A stretch of 64,000 bases of DNA from Prostheceraeus crozeri (lineage: Eukaryota; Platyhelminthes; Polycladida; Euryleptidae). The stretch lies in assembly GCA_907163375.1 (NCBI GenBank), contig CAJQUW010004634.1, positions 1 to 64,000 on the forward strand, written 5' to 3'. Numbering within the stretch: the stretch's first letter is position 1; every line of letters starts with the position of its first letter. Below the pieces are notes generated by a model, which made no database searches, was not told the origin of the DNA, and worked only from the letters and a program-made list of their open reading frames with translations. Below, piece by piece: positions 1 through 9,965 of the stretch. The position numbers and the translations under genes were made by a program.

Positions 1-310
1 GTCCAAAATTCTAACTCTGTCGTTTTTCAACAATCTCCCAAAATCTTAAATGGCGTCTCACATCTAAACGAAGACAGATATGAACAAGCCGTTTCGTTCA
101 GTGAACTTGTCTCACTCTTAGCTTTCAAACGAGCTATTGCACGACAAATTCCGTCCACTAGAAGCAAAGTTGGAAGGTCGGTGCCGAGGGGGGGACGTCA
201 GCGAAAATTTTTCTCTCCGATTGACTTGAAACTCACCATACCGATGCAGAATTTCACGCTGAATCCGAATCTGGCCTCCGTTTTCACATCCGAGCACTGC
301 TTCCACTCGA
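1..310. repeat. diverged copy of the 3.4-kb-unit spacer
   Basis: Bases 1-230 align by eye with the spacer at about 26480-26700: the same run of a TCTGTCGTTTTT core, a CTCACATCTAAACGAAGACA stretch, and a G-run followed by GTCAG. Bases 255-310 resemble 26410-26455 (GAATCTGGCCTCCG). The order fits a head-to-tail array of an older, shorter unit. No gene is seen. Confidence 0.75.
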
Positions 311-394
311 AACAGCCCATTTTTGACCCAACATTCAGCAGATTGCACGAAAAACATCACACACTATAGCCTCAAGACAAAACCTGGCGGTCGC

Positions 395-597
395 CCAAGT
401 CCACCACGACACGATGTCGTTCCAGAGGGGGGGACGTCAGCGAACCTTTCGGACCCACTTGGCCGGCACACCACGACACTCTGTCGTTCCAGAGGGGGGG
501 GAGTCAGACTCGAAGCACCACGGCGGCCGAGAACGACACCCTGTTGTTCCAGAGGGGGGGCGCCGGTCGAGTGTTCGCCGTTTTCTTACTACTTATA
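395..597. repeat. GC-rich G-run repeat, left flank
   Basis: Several runs of seven to eight G are followed by ACGTCAG, AGTCAG or CGCCGG (about 427, 496 and 552), with GGCCGGCACACCACGAC between them. The same motifs recur at 43333-43520, on the other side of the 3.4-kb array, so the block between the two is bracketed by one repeat family. No coding signal is seen. Confidence 0.65.
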
Positions 598-2841
598 CAG
601 TATAATCCCGCTATAACGTACACTTACGGGAATAAAAAAATGTCCGTTATATCCGATTTTTGTTATATCCAGGGTAAGGCATTTTCCCATATTTTGTTAT
701 CTAGACTGTCTCTATACACTTACTTATTTGATGTGGCATGATCAGAACAAGTAATTTGACACAAAAAACACTTAAATAATCATGATTAGAGACATGCATA
801 TAAATCATAATCTTAAAGCATAAGTCATTGCAAATCACTGGCAGCACAAATTGCAAATAGGTCTACAAATTACAGGTGTCATAATCAACTTCATATGCAA
901 ACTTTGGCTAGGCTTTAGCCTCTTATAGCTAAATATTCACAGTGGTTTAAAGAAGGAAGTTACAAGAGTCTGCTTTTTGTGTGGCAAATGATGTACGTAG
1001 CTGTCTACTTTGCTTAATGATAGGAATAATTCGTCACTAGCTCCAGCGAACTCAAGGTAGCGCTGAAGAGTAGAAATTGCTTCCTTCGCTTCAGTCGAAG
1101 TCGGTGGTGGCAAAGATGCACTTACTTCGTCTTCATCACTGCTGGACTCACACATATCCTGATCGTTTCTTATACTTCGCGCTATCTCTCTGTCAGACAG
1201 CGCTTGAGTCGTGTAGACAATGTCATCAGCACTGGCGAAGTCTTCGGCGGAGCCAGAAACCACAAAGTCAAAGCTACGCATGCGTTCGAAAATGTTTCCA
1301 AGATCTCTTAAAGCATCCTCAGCTTCAAGAGGTTCTACATTGATTTCTTCAACTTCCTTCTCCCTAGTGAATCCAGCTTTGTGGAAGCAGTTAGCTATCG
1401 TTGTCTGACTTACTTCATTTTCCCACACAGTTCGGATCCACCGCAAACACTGAAGAATGTCCACATGGAAATTGTCCGCTTCATTGTTTTCGATGGCCTC
1501 CAATAGTTTCCGTGAAAGACGACGTCGGTAATGAACTTTCAGATTTCTTATGATGCCAAGGTCACATGGCTGGAGGTGACTTGTGCAATTTGGGGGTAGA
1601 AATTTGAGATCAATGTTCTTCAGGGAAGTAAAAAGAGCAGGATCATGCGAGGAACAATTGTCAACGATGAGTAGAATGCGCCGCTTTTTCTTGCCGAAGT
1701 AATTGTCAAGATTCTCAATCCATTCTCGGAATAACGTGCTCGTCATCCATGCCTTCTTATTGTTTCGGTAAGTCACTGGCAGCTTTTTGACGTTTTGAAA
1801 ACAACGAGGCTTGGCTGACTTTCCTATAGCCAAAATGGGGAGTTTCTCAGATCCATCCATGTTTGTGCCAATCATCAGAGTCAAACGTTGCTTGCTATTT
1901 TTCCCTCCATGGCATGGATCACCTTTGTAGGTAAAAGTTTTACTTGGAAGCAGTTGAAAGTAAAGGGCCGTTTCGTCTGCGTTGAAAACATCGCATGGAT
2001 CAAAGCCAGCCAGGATCGCAGGCAATTTCTTCTGCCAGTCATCAATAGCAGCTTGTGGAGCATCGTTTGATTCTCCACTGACGATTCGAAAAGTCACATC
2101 ATGTCGGGCCTTGAATCTGTCAAACCACCCGTCACTGCATTTGAAGTCAGTTTGTCCGAGTTGTGCAGCTAATTGATTGGCCTTCTCCTTGAGCAGCGGT
2201 CCCGTTACCGGTGCATCAAAGATCGTGCTTGTACAAGCCATGTCATTAGCGCCTGTTCAACATCTTCATAGATTCCTTTCCGCATTTTCTTCGTTTTATC
2301 ACTGAAACAGCTCGTTTTGTACTTTTCCCGTTGCGACCATATCGTGTTTATTGTTGTTCTCGACAAGCCGTAGCATCGGGCTAGCTCCGCTTGAGTCTTC
2401 GACTTTTTTTCTATCTGCTCACAGATGGACCTTTTCATTTCAAAAGAGAGTGATTGACGCTTGCGAGACATGCTTGAACGCTGAGATATAAAAGTTTGCT
2501 CTGATATCAACATGGCGATTCTCTCGATAATTTCAAATTTTCTGGCGAGAATTTCATTGGTTGGTTGTACTTCTAACACTTCTACAAAGAAATATTGCTG
2601 AGAAAATCTACTACTGTCAGGAACTATGAGATAAGTACAAGCGGACTTGTACGTTAAATTTCCATCGGAGTGAAATTTGTGTCCGTTATATCCAATTGTA
2701 CGTTATAGCCATGTACGCTATAACCAGGGTGTTTTAATATGGGTCAGATAGGAAATTTTGCCGGGAATATTTTATGTGTCCGTTATAACCGAGTGTACGT
2801 TATATCCGGTGTACGGTGTACGTTATAACGGGATTATACTG
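598..2841 (-). mobile_element. Tigger/pogo-type DNA transposon, full length
   Basis: The element is flanked by TA on both sides (596-597 and 2842-2843). It begins with CAGTATAATCCCGCTATAAC and ends with the inverted copy, and the terminal inverted repeats agree at all but one of about 26 positions. Near both ends the words GTCCGTTATA and TACGTTATA recur as subterminal repeats. A CENP-B/Tigger-like transposase lies on the minus strand. TA targets and CAGT ends are typical of Tc1/mariner-pogo elements. Confidence 0.93.
937..2471 (-). pseudogene. Tigger/pogo transposase, one frameshift
   Basis: The N-terminal part (start at 2471) has the Psq/CENP-B-type helix-turn-helix: SRKRQSLSFEMKRSICEQIE, then AELARCYGLSRTTINTIW. 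The main part (937-2241) holds the second CENP-B-type helix-turn-helix (around DGWFDRFKARHDV) and the catalytic core. The catalytic aspartates appear in NADETALYF, in ILLIVDNCSSHDP and in LQPCDLGIIRN, with 32 residues between the second and third, as expected of a pogo-group DDD enzyme. The two parts lie in different frames and overlap near 2205-2241, so one frameshift separates the DNA-binding region from the core. The catalytic residues themselves are intact. The C-terminus QTLVTSFFKPL resembles a PCNA-binding PIP box. The enzyme would cut and paste its own element in the nucleus; as it stands it is probably inactive. Confidence 0.92.
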
Positions 2842-3095
2842 TATTATGTCATTAAATCCTAAATTTATGTCAATCTAGGCACGCGACTTCTTGTCCTCTA
2901 GTTTGAATAGTCACTCTGACTAAGAATTTAGCAACATGTATTTCATGCAGAAAGTCATCGCCCAAATTGATAATAAGCCAGTTTACGACTTGCACAATCT
3001 GCCGATGTATGCAGCCTAAATAGGTGTAGCACAAGTTTTTATCGGTCGAAAATTAAAATCAATAATTAATCTAATCAAATTTTGATTAAAAAATT

Positions 3096-3181
3096 CCAAT
3101 CAATTGATTGCTGACATCATGTGATTCCAAGTAATTGATAGCTGACATAAGATGATTACAGTTAATTGATTGCTGTCATCC
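3096..3181. repeat. 31-bp tandem repeat, 2.8 units
   Basis: Units start at 3096, 3127 and 3158 and share AATTGAT(T/A)GCTGACAT. Confidence 0.7.
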
Positions 3182-4067
3182 AGCTATTTCTATTAGTTTT
3201 TGGTGAATCCTGAACCTAGGTATAGAATATTTACTAGAAGATAGGCCAGAGTCTTCGAGCTCAGCTAGCAATGGCCCAAAGAATTAATAAAAGGCAACTA
3301 CGAAATAATTCTGATGGTACTAAATCATGTGATTTGATGGCATTCTTTAATTGAAAATGGAATCCAATAACAGAACCTACGCAGGCCTATATTATTCTTT
3401 CAATTCATGAATTTCTTAGCCAACTAAACCTACATCGCTAACTGAGAAAGTTAAGCTACCAGATTATTAATGTGCTGCAAAAGATGGCCATTGAGAGAAA
3501 ACACCTTTTAAATATAAAACAACCAGAACAAAGTATCAATGAAAATTGTGATCTATTATACTAAATTTACTGAAATTGCATGCACTAAGTCAAACCGAAA
3601 ATATCACTGTCCATGCAGTCAGTTCTTATTTATTATTCAAATTTTTGTGAGTCATGATCCTAAAATTCAAAACGTGAGAGATTTTCGTCAAAAAAGGTCA
3701 ACCTGTCGAATCTTGCAGCGATGAACTTCCAAATTTGCTATGAAATTAAGGAAACACCCTTACACGGATGACTTTCATTCAGCGACTTTTCATTTTCAGA
3801 TATTTCGAAGAAACAGATGGTTTTATGGTGAACTTCTACTATCGGATTCGGCCATATATATTCCGACGCTAAATGAAGTGTGAATAGCCAATTTGCACGC
3901 TACGTTGGAATAACGATCGTTTTCTTTAACAAAACACTCAATTTATACTGCACTGTAGATGAATTTATAGATAAGTCTTGAAGTCCCATTTGTCAATGAA
4001 TAGGTAATCACAAAAACATGAAAATGTGCACAATTTACCATATATCTTAATTATCAGTATTCAGTAG

Positions 4068-4236
4068 TAATGGATATAAGACCGTCATAGGACAAGCAAA
4101 AAATAAAAAAATAAGGTACCCCAAAAATGCAAAAAAATGAATATATGACCGATTCAGGACAACTAAAGAGAAAAAATGAATATATGACCGTTCTAGGACA
4201 ACCAAAGAATAAAAAAAATAAGGTACCAAAAAAAGA
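4068..4236. repeat. degenerate tandem repeat, 3 units
   Basis: Three irregular units share GA(A/T)TATA(T/A)GACCG, then AGGACAA, an A-rich stretch and, in two of them, AATAAGGTACC. Unit lengths differ (about 40-67 bp). Confidence 0.6.
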
Positions 4237-4306
4237 CCTATAAAAATAAAAAATGAAATAACAAAATCAAAAAAACAGTTTTAAGCTCGAGAATCAAGCT
4301 ATTAGA

Positions 4307-4921
4307 ATGGTAAGATCCATTACTAAAAGTAACCATATAATCGATTCTCAAAAGTTAATAGTTTCAGGTAGTCAACCTGCTAAATTTCACGTTTTGATAA
4401 AAGATCATAAAGCCGTAACTGACAATGGATGCCATCCTTTGAGACCCATAGCATCTGTAAAAAATACACCAACGCAAAAATTGGACTGGCTGGCTAGCAT
4501 CCTTTTAAATCAGCTGGTAAAATTTGTACCTACACACCTAAAAAATACCGAAGATTTAATAGAAATTCTAAGATCTAATAGCTTGCACTGTCAGTCAAAA
4601 AATGAGACATTTATTTCCTTAGATGTTACTAACCTTTACGGCAATATTCCAATATCAGATGGAATTGAAATCGTGTACCAGTTTGCTGTGGAACATTGGG
4701 ATAAAATTAACTGTTATGGTATCTGTGTTAACAATTTGAAAAAATCTCTTAATTTCATCTGTCATAATTACGAAGTAACTTACAATGGGAAAACCTATCT
4801 GCAAAGGATGGGATGCCCTATGGGCGCTCATTTTTCCCCACCGTTCGCTATAATAATGATGAATCACATAGAATCATTAGCACTTAAATCTCTAGCGGAA
4901 AACCATAACATTAGGCCCTAA
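4307..4921 (+). pseudogene. Penelope-like reverse transcriptase, N-terminal part
   Basis: This part holds the finger region (PAKFHVLIKDHK, then PLRPIAS), motif A as FISLDVTNLYGNIP with the catalytic aspartate near residue 106, and motif B as QRMGCPMGAHFSPPFA near residues 167-181. These match the Penelope-type RT, which copies element RNA at a nicked target. The reading frame is the same as in the following part (4937-5860), and about one break separates them. The local code is AT-rich like the flanks. Confidence 0.88.
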
Positions 4922-4936
4922 ATTTATAAAAGGTAC

Positions 4937-5860
4937 ATGGACGATATTATTATGGGACCATTCCCCAATAACAATGACCTATGCAGTCTTATTTTGAATA
5001 ATTTCAACAATATAAATAAACACATACAGTTTACATTAGAATTACCTCCGAATAATGTATTGAATTTTCTTGATATAGGCATTTACATAAAAGATGAGAT
5101 TAACTACAAATGGTATACCAAAAGTTGCCATTCTGGAATCACTCTTCGTAATGATTGTTTACTTCCCAATCACGTTAAGAGTAATTTCGTTAGAAATAGT
5201 ATTAATTATGTCAAAAGGCGTTGTTCCAACGTTGAGGATGAAAGTAAATCTGTAGAAAAAATGAAAATTCGTCTGACTAATAACGGCTTTAGAACTAATC
5301 ATTCTAATGTTGTAGAAAATGATAAAAATAAAAACAGTACTAATGAATACATCAAAGAAATAAACAAAGCTACTTTAGACATTGATTTCATCAGTGATAG
5401 TTGCAACCGCAAAATAAAAAGTCTAATAAAAAAGTACAATTTACCTGTAAGTGTAATTAATAAGCCTGGTAATAGCATTAGCAACAAATTAAGATATAAT
5501 GCTAATCTAAATAATTGTACGTGCGACATTTGTGAAAATAACTCTCCCCACACTTGTTTGAGCAGACATGTCGTGTATAGGTTCATGTGTAGTATTTGCA
5601 ACAAAGCGTATATCGGACAGACCAGTCGTCCTATTAAATCTCGTTTTCATGAACACAAAAGGACTATAGACAATAAAGACCGTCATAGTGCTCTGTCCGA
5701 ACACATAATCGCCGAACATCGCAATATCTCTATGACCATCAGTGACTTTCATTTAGATAGGCTATTCTTTGCCAAGTCAGTACGCCTGTACTTGCTAGAA
5801 CTGCTGAAAGTCGATATATTAGAATGTTGGAACCTGAAATCAATAGAAAACACGAGTTAA
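4937..5860 (+). pseudogene. Penelope-like RT C-terminal part and GIY-YIG endonuclease
   Basis: The open part starts at the methionine of the RT motif C (YMDD, 4934-4945), then has the thumb region and NFLDIGIYI. A cysteine-rich linker (CTCDICENNSPHTC) leads to the GIY-YIG nuclease at about residues 211-290, with VVYRFMCSICNKAYIGQTSR and the conserved arginine and EH of SRFHEHKR. The nuclease nicks the target so that the RT can prime. Both catalytic domains look complete in this part apart from the break just upstream. Confidence 0.88.
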
Positions 5861-6380
5861 CTTATTAAGAACTGTGTTTGAGGTGCTTGCTATTTAAAGT
5901 AATTTGTACTTCTTGCCCGCCATTTATGCGCGTGACCGTGAGCAAGCTCGGACGGTGAGCGAAACGTTGGTCCGGTGTTTCTTTTCTTTTATAAAATCAC
6001 TTTTATCGGCAATAAAGCTTGAGGAGAGACTACACAGTTGTGTTTTCCGAAAAAGTTTTAAGCTCGTTGGGATTTTTCATATACTGAGAATGAGTAGGCC
6101 CCTATAGGAAATATTTCATGCACTGAAAAAGAGTTTTATAAATAAAAATAATTTTAAGGATAAAATCAAAAAACAGTTTTAAGCTCGTTGGGATTTTTTC
6201 ATATACTGAAGAGAGGTTTCAAAAGTTTGCGTAGTCTCGAAATTTCGCGTAGTCCGAAAATTTACGTAGTCTTTTCACATAGACCAAAAAATATCAAAAT
6301 ATTTATTAAAAAATGGAAACCTCAAAAATGGAAGAAACTTCTAGAATATATCCTTCGTTATCACATTAAAAACAAGTGAA

Positions 6381-6527
6381 ATGGATAAAGAAAAGCACAA
6401 AGATAGAGTTAGGTATATGAAAGATAAGGAATCTCAATTATTATTAAGATTAGAGCATTATAAAAAATTAAGAAGACGCAATTATTACTTAGACATTCTT
6501 CGTTATTGCACTCTCACCATTGTTTAA
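6381..6527 (+). CDS. possible small ORF, 48 aa, unknown
   Basis: A lysine- and arginine-rich frame from ATG to TAA (MDKEKHKDRVRYMKDKESQ...). It is basic and helix-prone and matches nothing I recognise. It could be a random AT-rich ORF or a fragment of a mobile element. Confidence 0.15.
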   Translation: MDKEKHKDRVRYMKDKESQLLLRLEHYKKLRRRNYYLDILRYCTLTIV

Positions 6528-6611
6528 AGTACTAATTGTGTGAACTAGAAGATCATTGTAACTCATGAACTCAAAATTATTCAATGAACCCGTACGTTGA
6601 TTGATGATTGA

Positions 6612-6630
6612 AGAGAGAGAGAGAGAGAGA
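6612..6630. repeat. (AG)n microsatellite
   Basis: An uninterrupted AG dinucleotide run. Confidence 0.9.
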
Positions 6631-6700
6631 TTTATTGTTCTGGCAACGGAAAACATCTAACAGCATTCCCCTAAAATTATATTGCAATCTCTTGTCATTT

Positions 6701-6783
6701 CAATTTACGCATCGGTAAAATTTTGACAGTTCAATTTACGCGTCGGTAAAATTTTGACAGTTCAATTTACCCCTACGTAAATT
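6701..6783. repeat. 31-bp tandem repeat, 2.6 units
   Basis: CAATTTACGC(A/G)TCGGTAAAATTTTGACAGTT is present at 6701-6731 and 6732-6762, followed by a partial unit to 6783. Confidence 0.85.
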
Positions 6784-6903
6784 ATTTTCAGAATCAGTTT
6801 TCAAAATCAGTTTTGCAAATTAAGCTAAAGGAGGTGAAAACAATGATGGGAAAGATCTAAATCATGTTATAAGCAACAATTCATTTCAAAAGCTGAAGTA
6901 CAT

Positions 6904-7677
6904 CCCTGTGGGAACGCATCTTGCTAATATCAACAGATTATCTGGCGAGGTAGCGATTTTGTGGATAATTTTTTTAAAGGTTCATTTTCGTGTAAAAACT
7001 ATCTCCGCATGTGAAAATGGTCATCATTTATCCAAGAACATGTGTAGAAATAAAAAACGACAGGTGGCGAAAAAGTTGCTATAATTTTTTTTTTAGTTGG
7101 TAGATATTTGTTAACTAATGCGAGCTGATTTTTCGCCAACCGGCGAAATCGTGGATATTGTAGCAACTAATTAGTGGTAAGTAGTAATGTTCGTATATTA
7201 CCTTCACATGAAAATACATTGTATACTCAGTCTGATCTGATAAAAAGGGATCTTTTTTTAATTCACGAAGGCTTAAACTAAAAAAAGTATTTATCTTCCA
7301 TAAGTGTCGCAGTAAATACTAAAATATTATTCAAATATTTGTCATTGTTGTAAATTATTGAATGTCAAGAGATGTTATGAAAATTGATATATGCGGATAC
7401 TCTATATTCTTATCATTATCAAAGAATGACAGTCTGCACTTATTTCTTAGATAGATTAGTCATATGTGAGGAGGGGAGGGAGAGAATAGAGCCTCGGCTG
7501 TAGAGGCGGATTACTAAAGAAAATAAGAGAGAAAGTGAAAAGTAAAAGGTAACATATAGAGCGCGAATTGTCGCCGGCGAACTTCGCCAGCGAATATCCC
7601 GCAAATATGACTGAACTTTAGCATAATATTCTACAGCTGACATTCGCCAGTTTTTCGCAAGATTCGTTCCCACAGGG
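6904..7677. mobile_element. non-autonomous DNA transposon (MITE), AT target duplication
   Basis: The ends are inverted repeats: CCCTGTGGGAACGCATCTTG on the left and its near-exact inverse on the right (one mismatch in about 21). The uninterrupted right arm of the surrounding palindrome reads GTACATGATAAC where the left arm is split, so the insert is bounded exactly, with AT duplicated at 6902-6903 and 7678-7679. Subterminal GGCGAA/TTCGCC words recur inside. No transposase is present. A 2-bp AT duplication is reported for the ISL2EU group, but the family assignment here is only a suggestion. Confidence 0.85.
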
Positions 7678-7765
7678 ATGATAACAATTAAATAAGGTAC
7701 ACATAGTAACTAGACTCAAATTAATTTACATTTGAAAAAAGCACCATCATGGTTAACTTGCTTAT

Positions 7766-8206
7766 TCAAAGTGGGGTTGAGTTTTTTATGTACATGGCTT
7801 CCAAAATATTTAGGTCATAAGTGTTGGGAGCATGAGATAGAATTTTGAAATTGTCAACTTTACAGCTGCAACTGCAATTTAACCTATGGTCAGAAATGGC
7901 GGACATTTTTTCCCGATGTTCTTTTATTCTTAAGTTTAAGTGTCTTGTAGTTCTACCTATGTAGGTAGTGCGAGGGTCCACCTCACAAGCGAATTGGTAA
8001 ATGACATTAGACCTAAGAACTTTGGGAGTATGATCTTTGTTGGAGAAACCACTTTTTAGTTTATTGCATGTGAAAACCCAACGGATAGGAAATTCTTTAT
8101 CTATTCTACGAAATTCTTTACAATCACTATTCCGTAGAATAGATAAAGAATTTCCTATCCGTTGGGTTTTCACATGCAATAAACTAAAAAGTGGTTTCTC
8201 CAACAA
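7766..8206 (-). pseudogene. Penelope-like C-terminal fragment, GIY-YIG domain, left arm
   Basis: A 146-residue frame with VIYQFACEVDPRTTYIGRTT, then RIKEHREKM, which is the GIY-YIG core of a Penelope-like element different in sequence from the one at 4937-5860. No reverse transcriptase part is present, so this is a 3' fragment. The first ~30 residues run across the palindrome centre and are probably not original. Confidence 0.8.
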
Positions 8207-8477
8207 AGATCATACTCCCAAAGTTCTTAGGTCTAATGTCATTTACCAATTCGCTTGTGAGGTGGACCCTCGCACTACCTACATAGGTAGAACTACAAGA
8301 CACTTAAACTTAAGAATAAAAGAACATCGGGAAAAAATGTCCGCCATTTCTGACCATAGGTTAAATTGCAGTTGCAGCTGTAAAGTTGACAATTTCAAAA
8401 TTCTATCTCATGCTCCCAACACTTATGACCTAAATATTTTGGAAGCCATGTACATAAAAAACTCAACCCCACTTTGA
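8037..8477 (+). pseudogene. Penelope-like C-terminal fragment, GIY-YIG domain, right arm
   Basis: The mirror copy of the left-arm fragment. Outside the few residues coded by the central spacer the protein is identical, so the inversion is recent or is kept alike by gene conversion. Confidence 0.8.
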
Positions 8478-8812
8478 ATAAGCAAGTTAACCATGATGGT
8501 GCTTTTTTCAAATGTAAATTAATTTGAGTCTAGTTACTATGTGTACCTTTTTTAATTGTTATCATGTACTTCAGCTTTTGAAATGAATTGTTGCTCATAA
8601 CATGATTTAGATCTTTCCTAGTTTTGCAAATAGATTTATAAAACTCACATGCATTCACAAAATTCATTTAACGTTTCTTCTCTACGCATGTATTGATTAA
8701 AAGTACCTCCTATTGTGTATTCATGGATTGTCAAGACATAAGGGTAGCAGCAAAAAGCAATTCTTCTTGTGAACTCAGAACACATAAGTTCATTTAAGAG
8801 TATTTCCTGTCA

Positions 8813-9521
8813 GTGACGGTTGTACCAAAACGCTCTCGTCATATATTTCTCATAATGAGACAAGAGTTTTACGCTACTCAATCAAAGATTATCAGAGAAA
8901 ATTTGCCAAATTTCTTCTGTGAGATCGCAAATTTGTTTATATTTTCAGAAAAACACGGTGATTATTTCGAATTTGTTAGAAAAGAGACTGCGAAATACCC
9001 TCATTTGTTTGATCCAGACTTCATCGAAGCATCACGGATAGAAAGAAAAACTTTCAAGAAAAAGCAAAATGAAGATAGAAGACAACAACAGTTGCCGCTG
9101 AGGATGAACAAATTACGAGAGGAATTAATGGAGACTATTGTTGAAAGGTTTGAATTTACAGATTCTTTGGAGAATTTTATAGAGCCAAATGGTGGAGAGG
9201 ATAATACAATTGTAAACTTACGCAAATTCTTGTTGCATGAAAAAAGAAACAATTCACTCAGTGTTATGTGTAAAATTTTTATCGGCAAACACATCAACCA
9301 TCTGCTGTCTCTTTGTGCTAATGACAAAAACATATTTTTATAGTCTTTTGAAGAAAAATCAGATCAATTATTCACACGCCGAAGTTTCATTTGCTATGAA
9401 ATTAGGAAAATTAGCCGACAAATTTCCTAAATTTTGTAGAGTGTCTGTTCCTCTTAGACTTTTAAAACGCACATTAGAAGATTGTCTACAAAGGGATGGA
9501 GAATTTTGGTGCGGCAACTAG
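8813..9521 (+). pseudogene. unrecognised protein region, possibly of the virus fossil
   Basis: An open frame of 176 residues (8813-9343) is followed by a second open stretch (to 9521) that looks like a continuation (AEVSFAMKLGKLADKFPKF...), so the gene is probably broken about once. The protein is charged and helical, with a basic middle (RKTFKKKQNEDRRQQQ). I do not recognise the family. Its position just upstream of the virus-type protease and its similar AT-rich codon use make membership in the same element possible. There is no direct motif support for that. Confidence 0.4.
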
Positions 9522-9965
9522 AGATTTACTGTGCAAAGCAATTGTGTGACATTCAAAATGATTCCATTCTTCTCCCAAACAATGGTGCGTCATTCAGCTA
9601 CAATACCGCGCTGACATATGCAATGGAATTTTGGATGTGAAACTCCGCTATTGTTGCTGCGATACGTCCACACGTCACTTCATTTTCAATGTTAAGAGCT
9701 ATTTCATTATAATCTTCCTAAACAATGGTGCGCCATTCAGTTACAATACCGTGCTTCAACCAATTAGATCGCGTCCACGCCGTGGACGAAATGTTATATG
9801 AATGCGTAACTTTGTATCGGTTATTTGATCGGGAGATGTAGATTCCTCTTCTGTCAAAGTTTATGAACAGTATATGTTAAAACATTATTTTATTTTCTGT
9901 TATAAAATTGCTTGTTTTTAAATTTAAAGAACAAAATATGTTAAATATATTATTTTTGTAAAAAA
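9522..9965. other. intergenic stretch with a 36-bp direct repeat and a hairpin
   Basis: AACAATGGTGCGTCATTCAG-like sequence occurs at 9579-9614 and, with three changes, at 9720-9755. A perfect 8-bp stem (CGTCCACG / CGTGGACG, 1-nt loop) lies at 9772-9788. No gene is seen. Confidence 0.55.

Larger units (their letters stand above)
2842..4257. other. AT-rich intergenic stretch with two small tandem repeats
   Basis: No gene is supported here. A 31-bp repeat around AATTGATTGCTGACATCA occurs almost three times at 3096-3181. A looser repeat around GAATATATGACCG...AAGGTACC occurs three times at 4068-4236. The rest shows only short AT-rich ORFs without recognisable motifs. Confidence 0.6.
4258..6209 (+). 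mobile_element. Penelope-like retroelement (RT + GIY-YIG), 5'-truncated
   Basis: The two coding parts at 4307-4921 and 4937-5860 carry a Penelope-type reverse transcriptase followed by a GIY-YIG endonuclease, the family hallmark. The word AAAATCAAAAAACAGTTTTA occurs just before the coding part (4264-4284) and again after it (about 6161-6182). The 3' side has a ~119-bp tandem duplication (6051-6087 and 6170-6209 share AAGCTCGTTGGGATTTTT). Such repeats fit the partial tandem pseudo-LTR layout of these elements. The N-terminal region that normally precedes the RT fingers is missing, so the copy is 5'-truncated. Confidence 0.85.
6210..6848. other. AT-rich stretch with small ORF and simple repeats
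   Basis: Besides the features listed separately (6381-6527, 6612-6630, 6701-6783), the piece 6219-6271 repeats a GCGTAGTC-like word three times. No gene is recognised. Confidence 0.5.
6849..8618. repeat. large palindrome of a Penelope-like 3' end
   Basis: Bases 7678-8110 are the reverse complement of 8133-8565, with one mismatch noticed by eye and a 22-bp spacer (8111-8132). The pairing continues beyond the MITE: 6849-6903 pairs with 8564-8618. Each arm carries the same GIY-YIG-containing 146-residue frame, pointing outwards. The palindrome is therefore about 486 bp per arm, interrupted on the left by an insertion at 6904-7677. Confidence 0.93.

Noticed and set aside
1077-2176. Plus-strand ORFs antisense to the Tigger transposase
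   Set aside because: They are shadows of the transposase coding strand, with no motifs.
5920-5990. Functional hammerhead ribozyme in the Penelope-like element
   Set aside because: A GC stem followed by GAAACG is present, but no convincing CUGAUGA core was found by eye; kept only as a weak observation.
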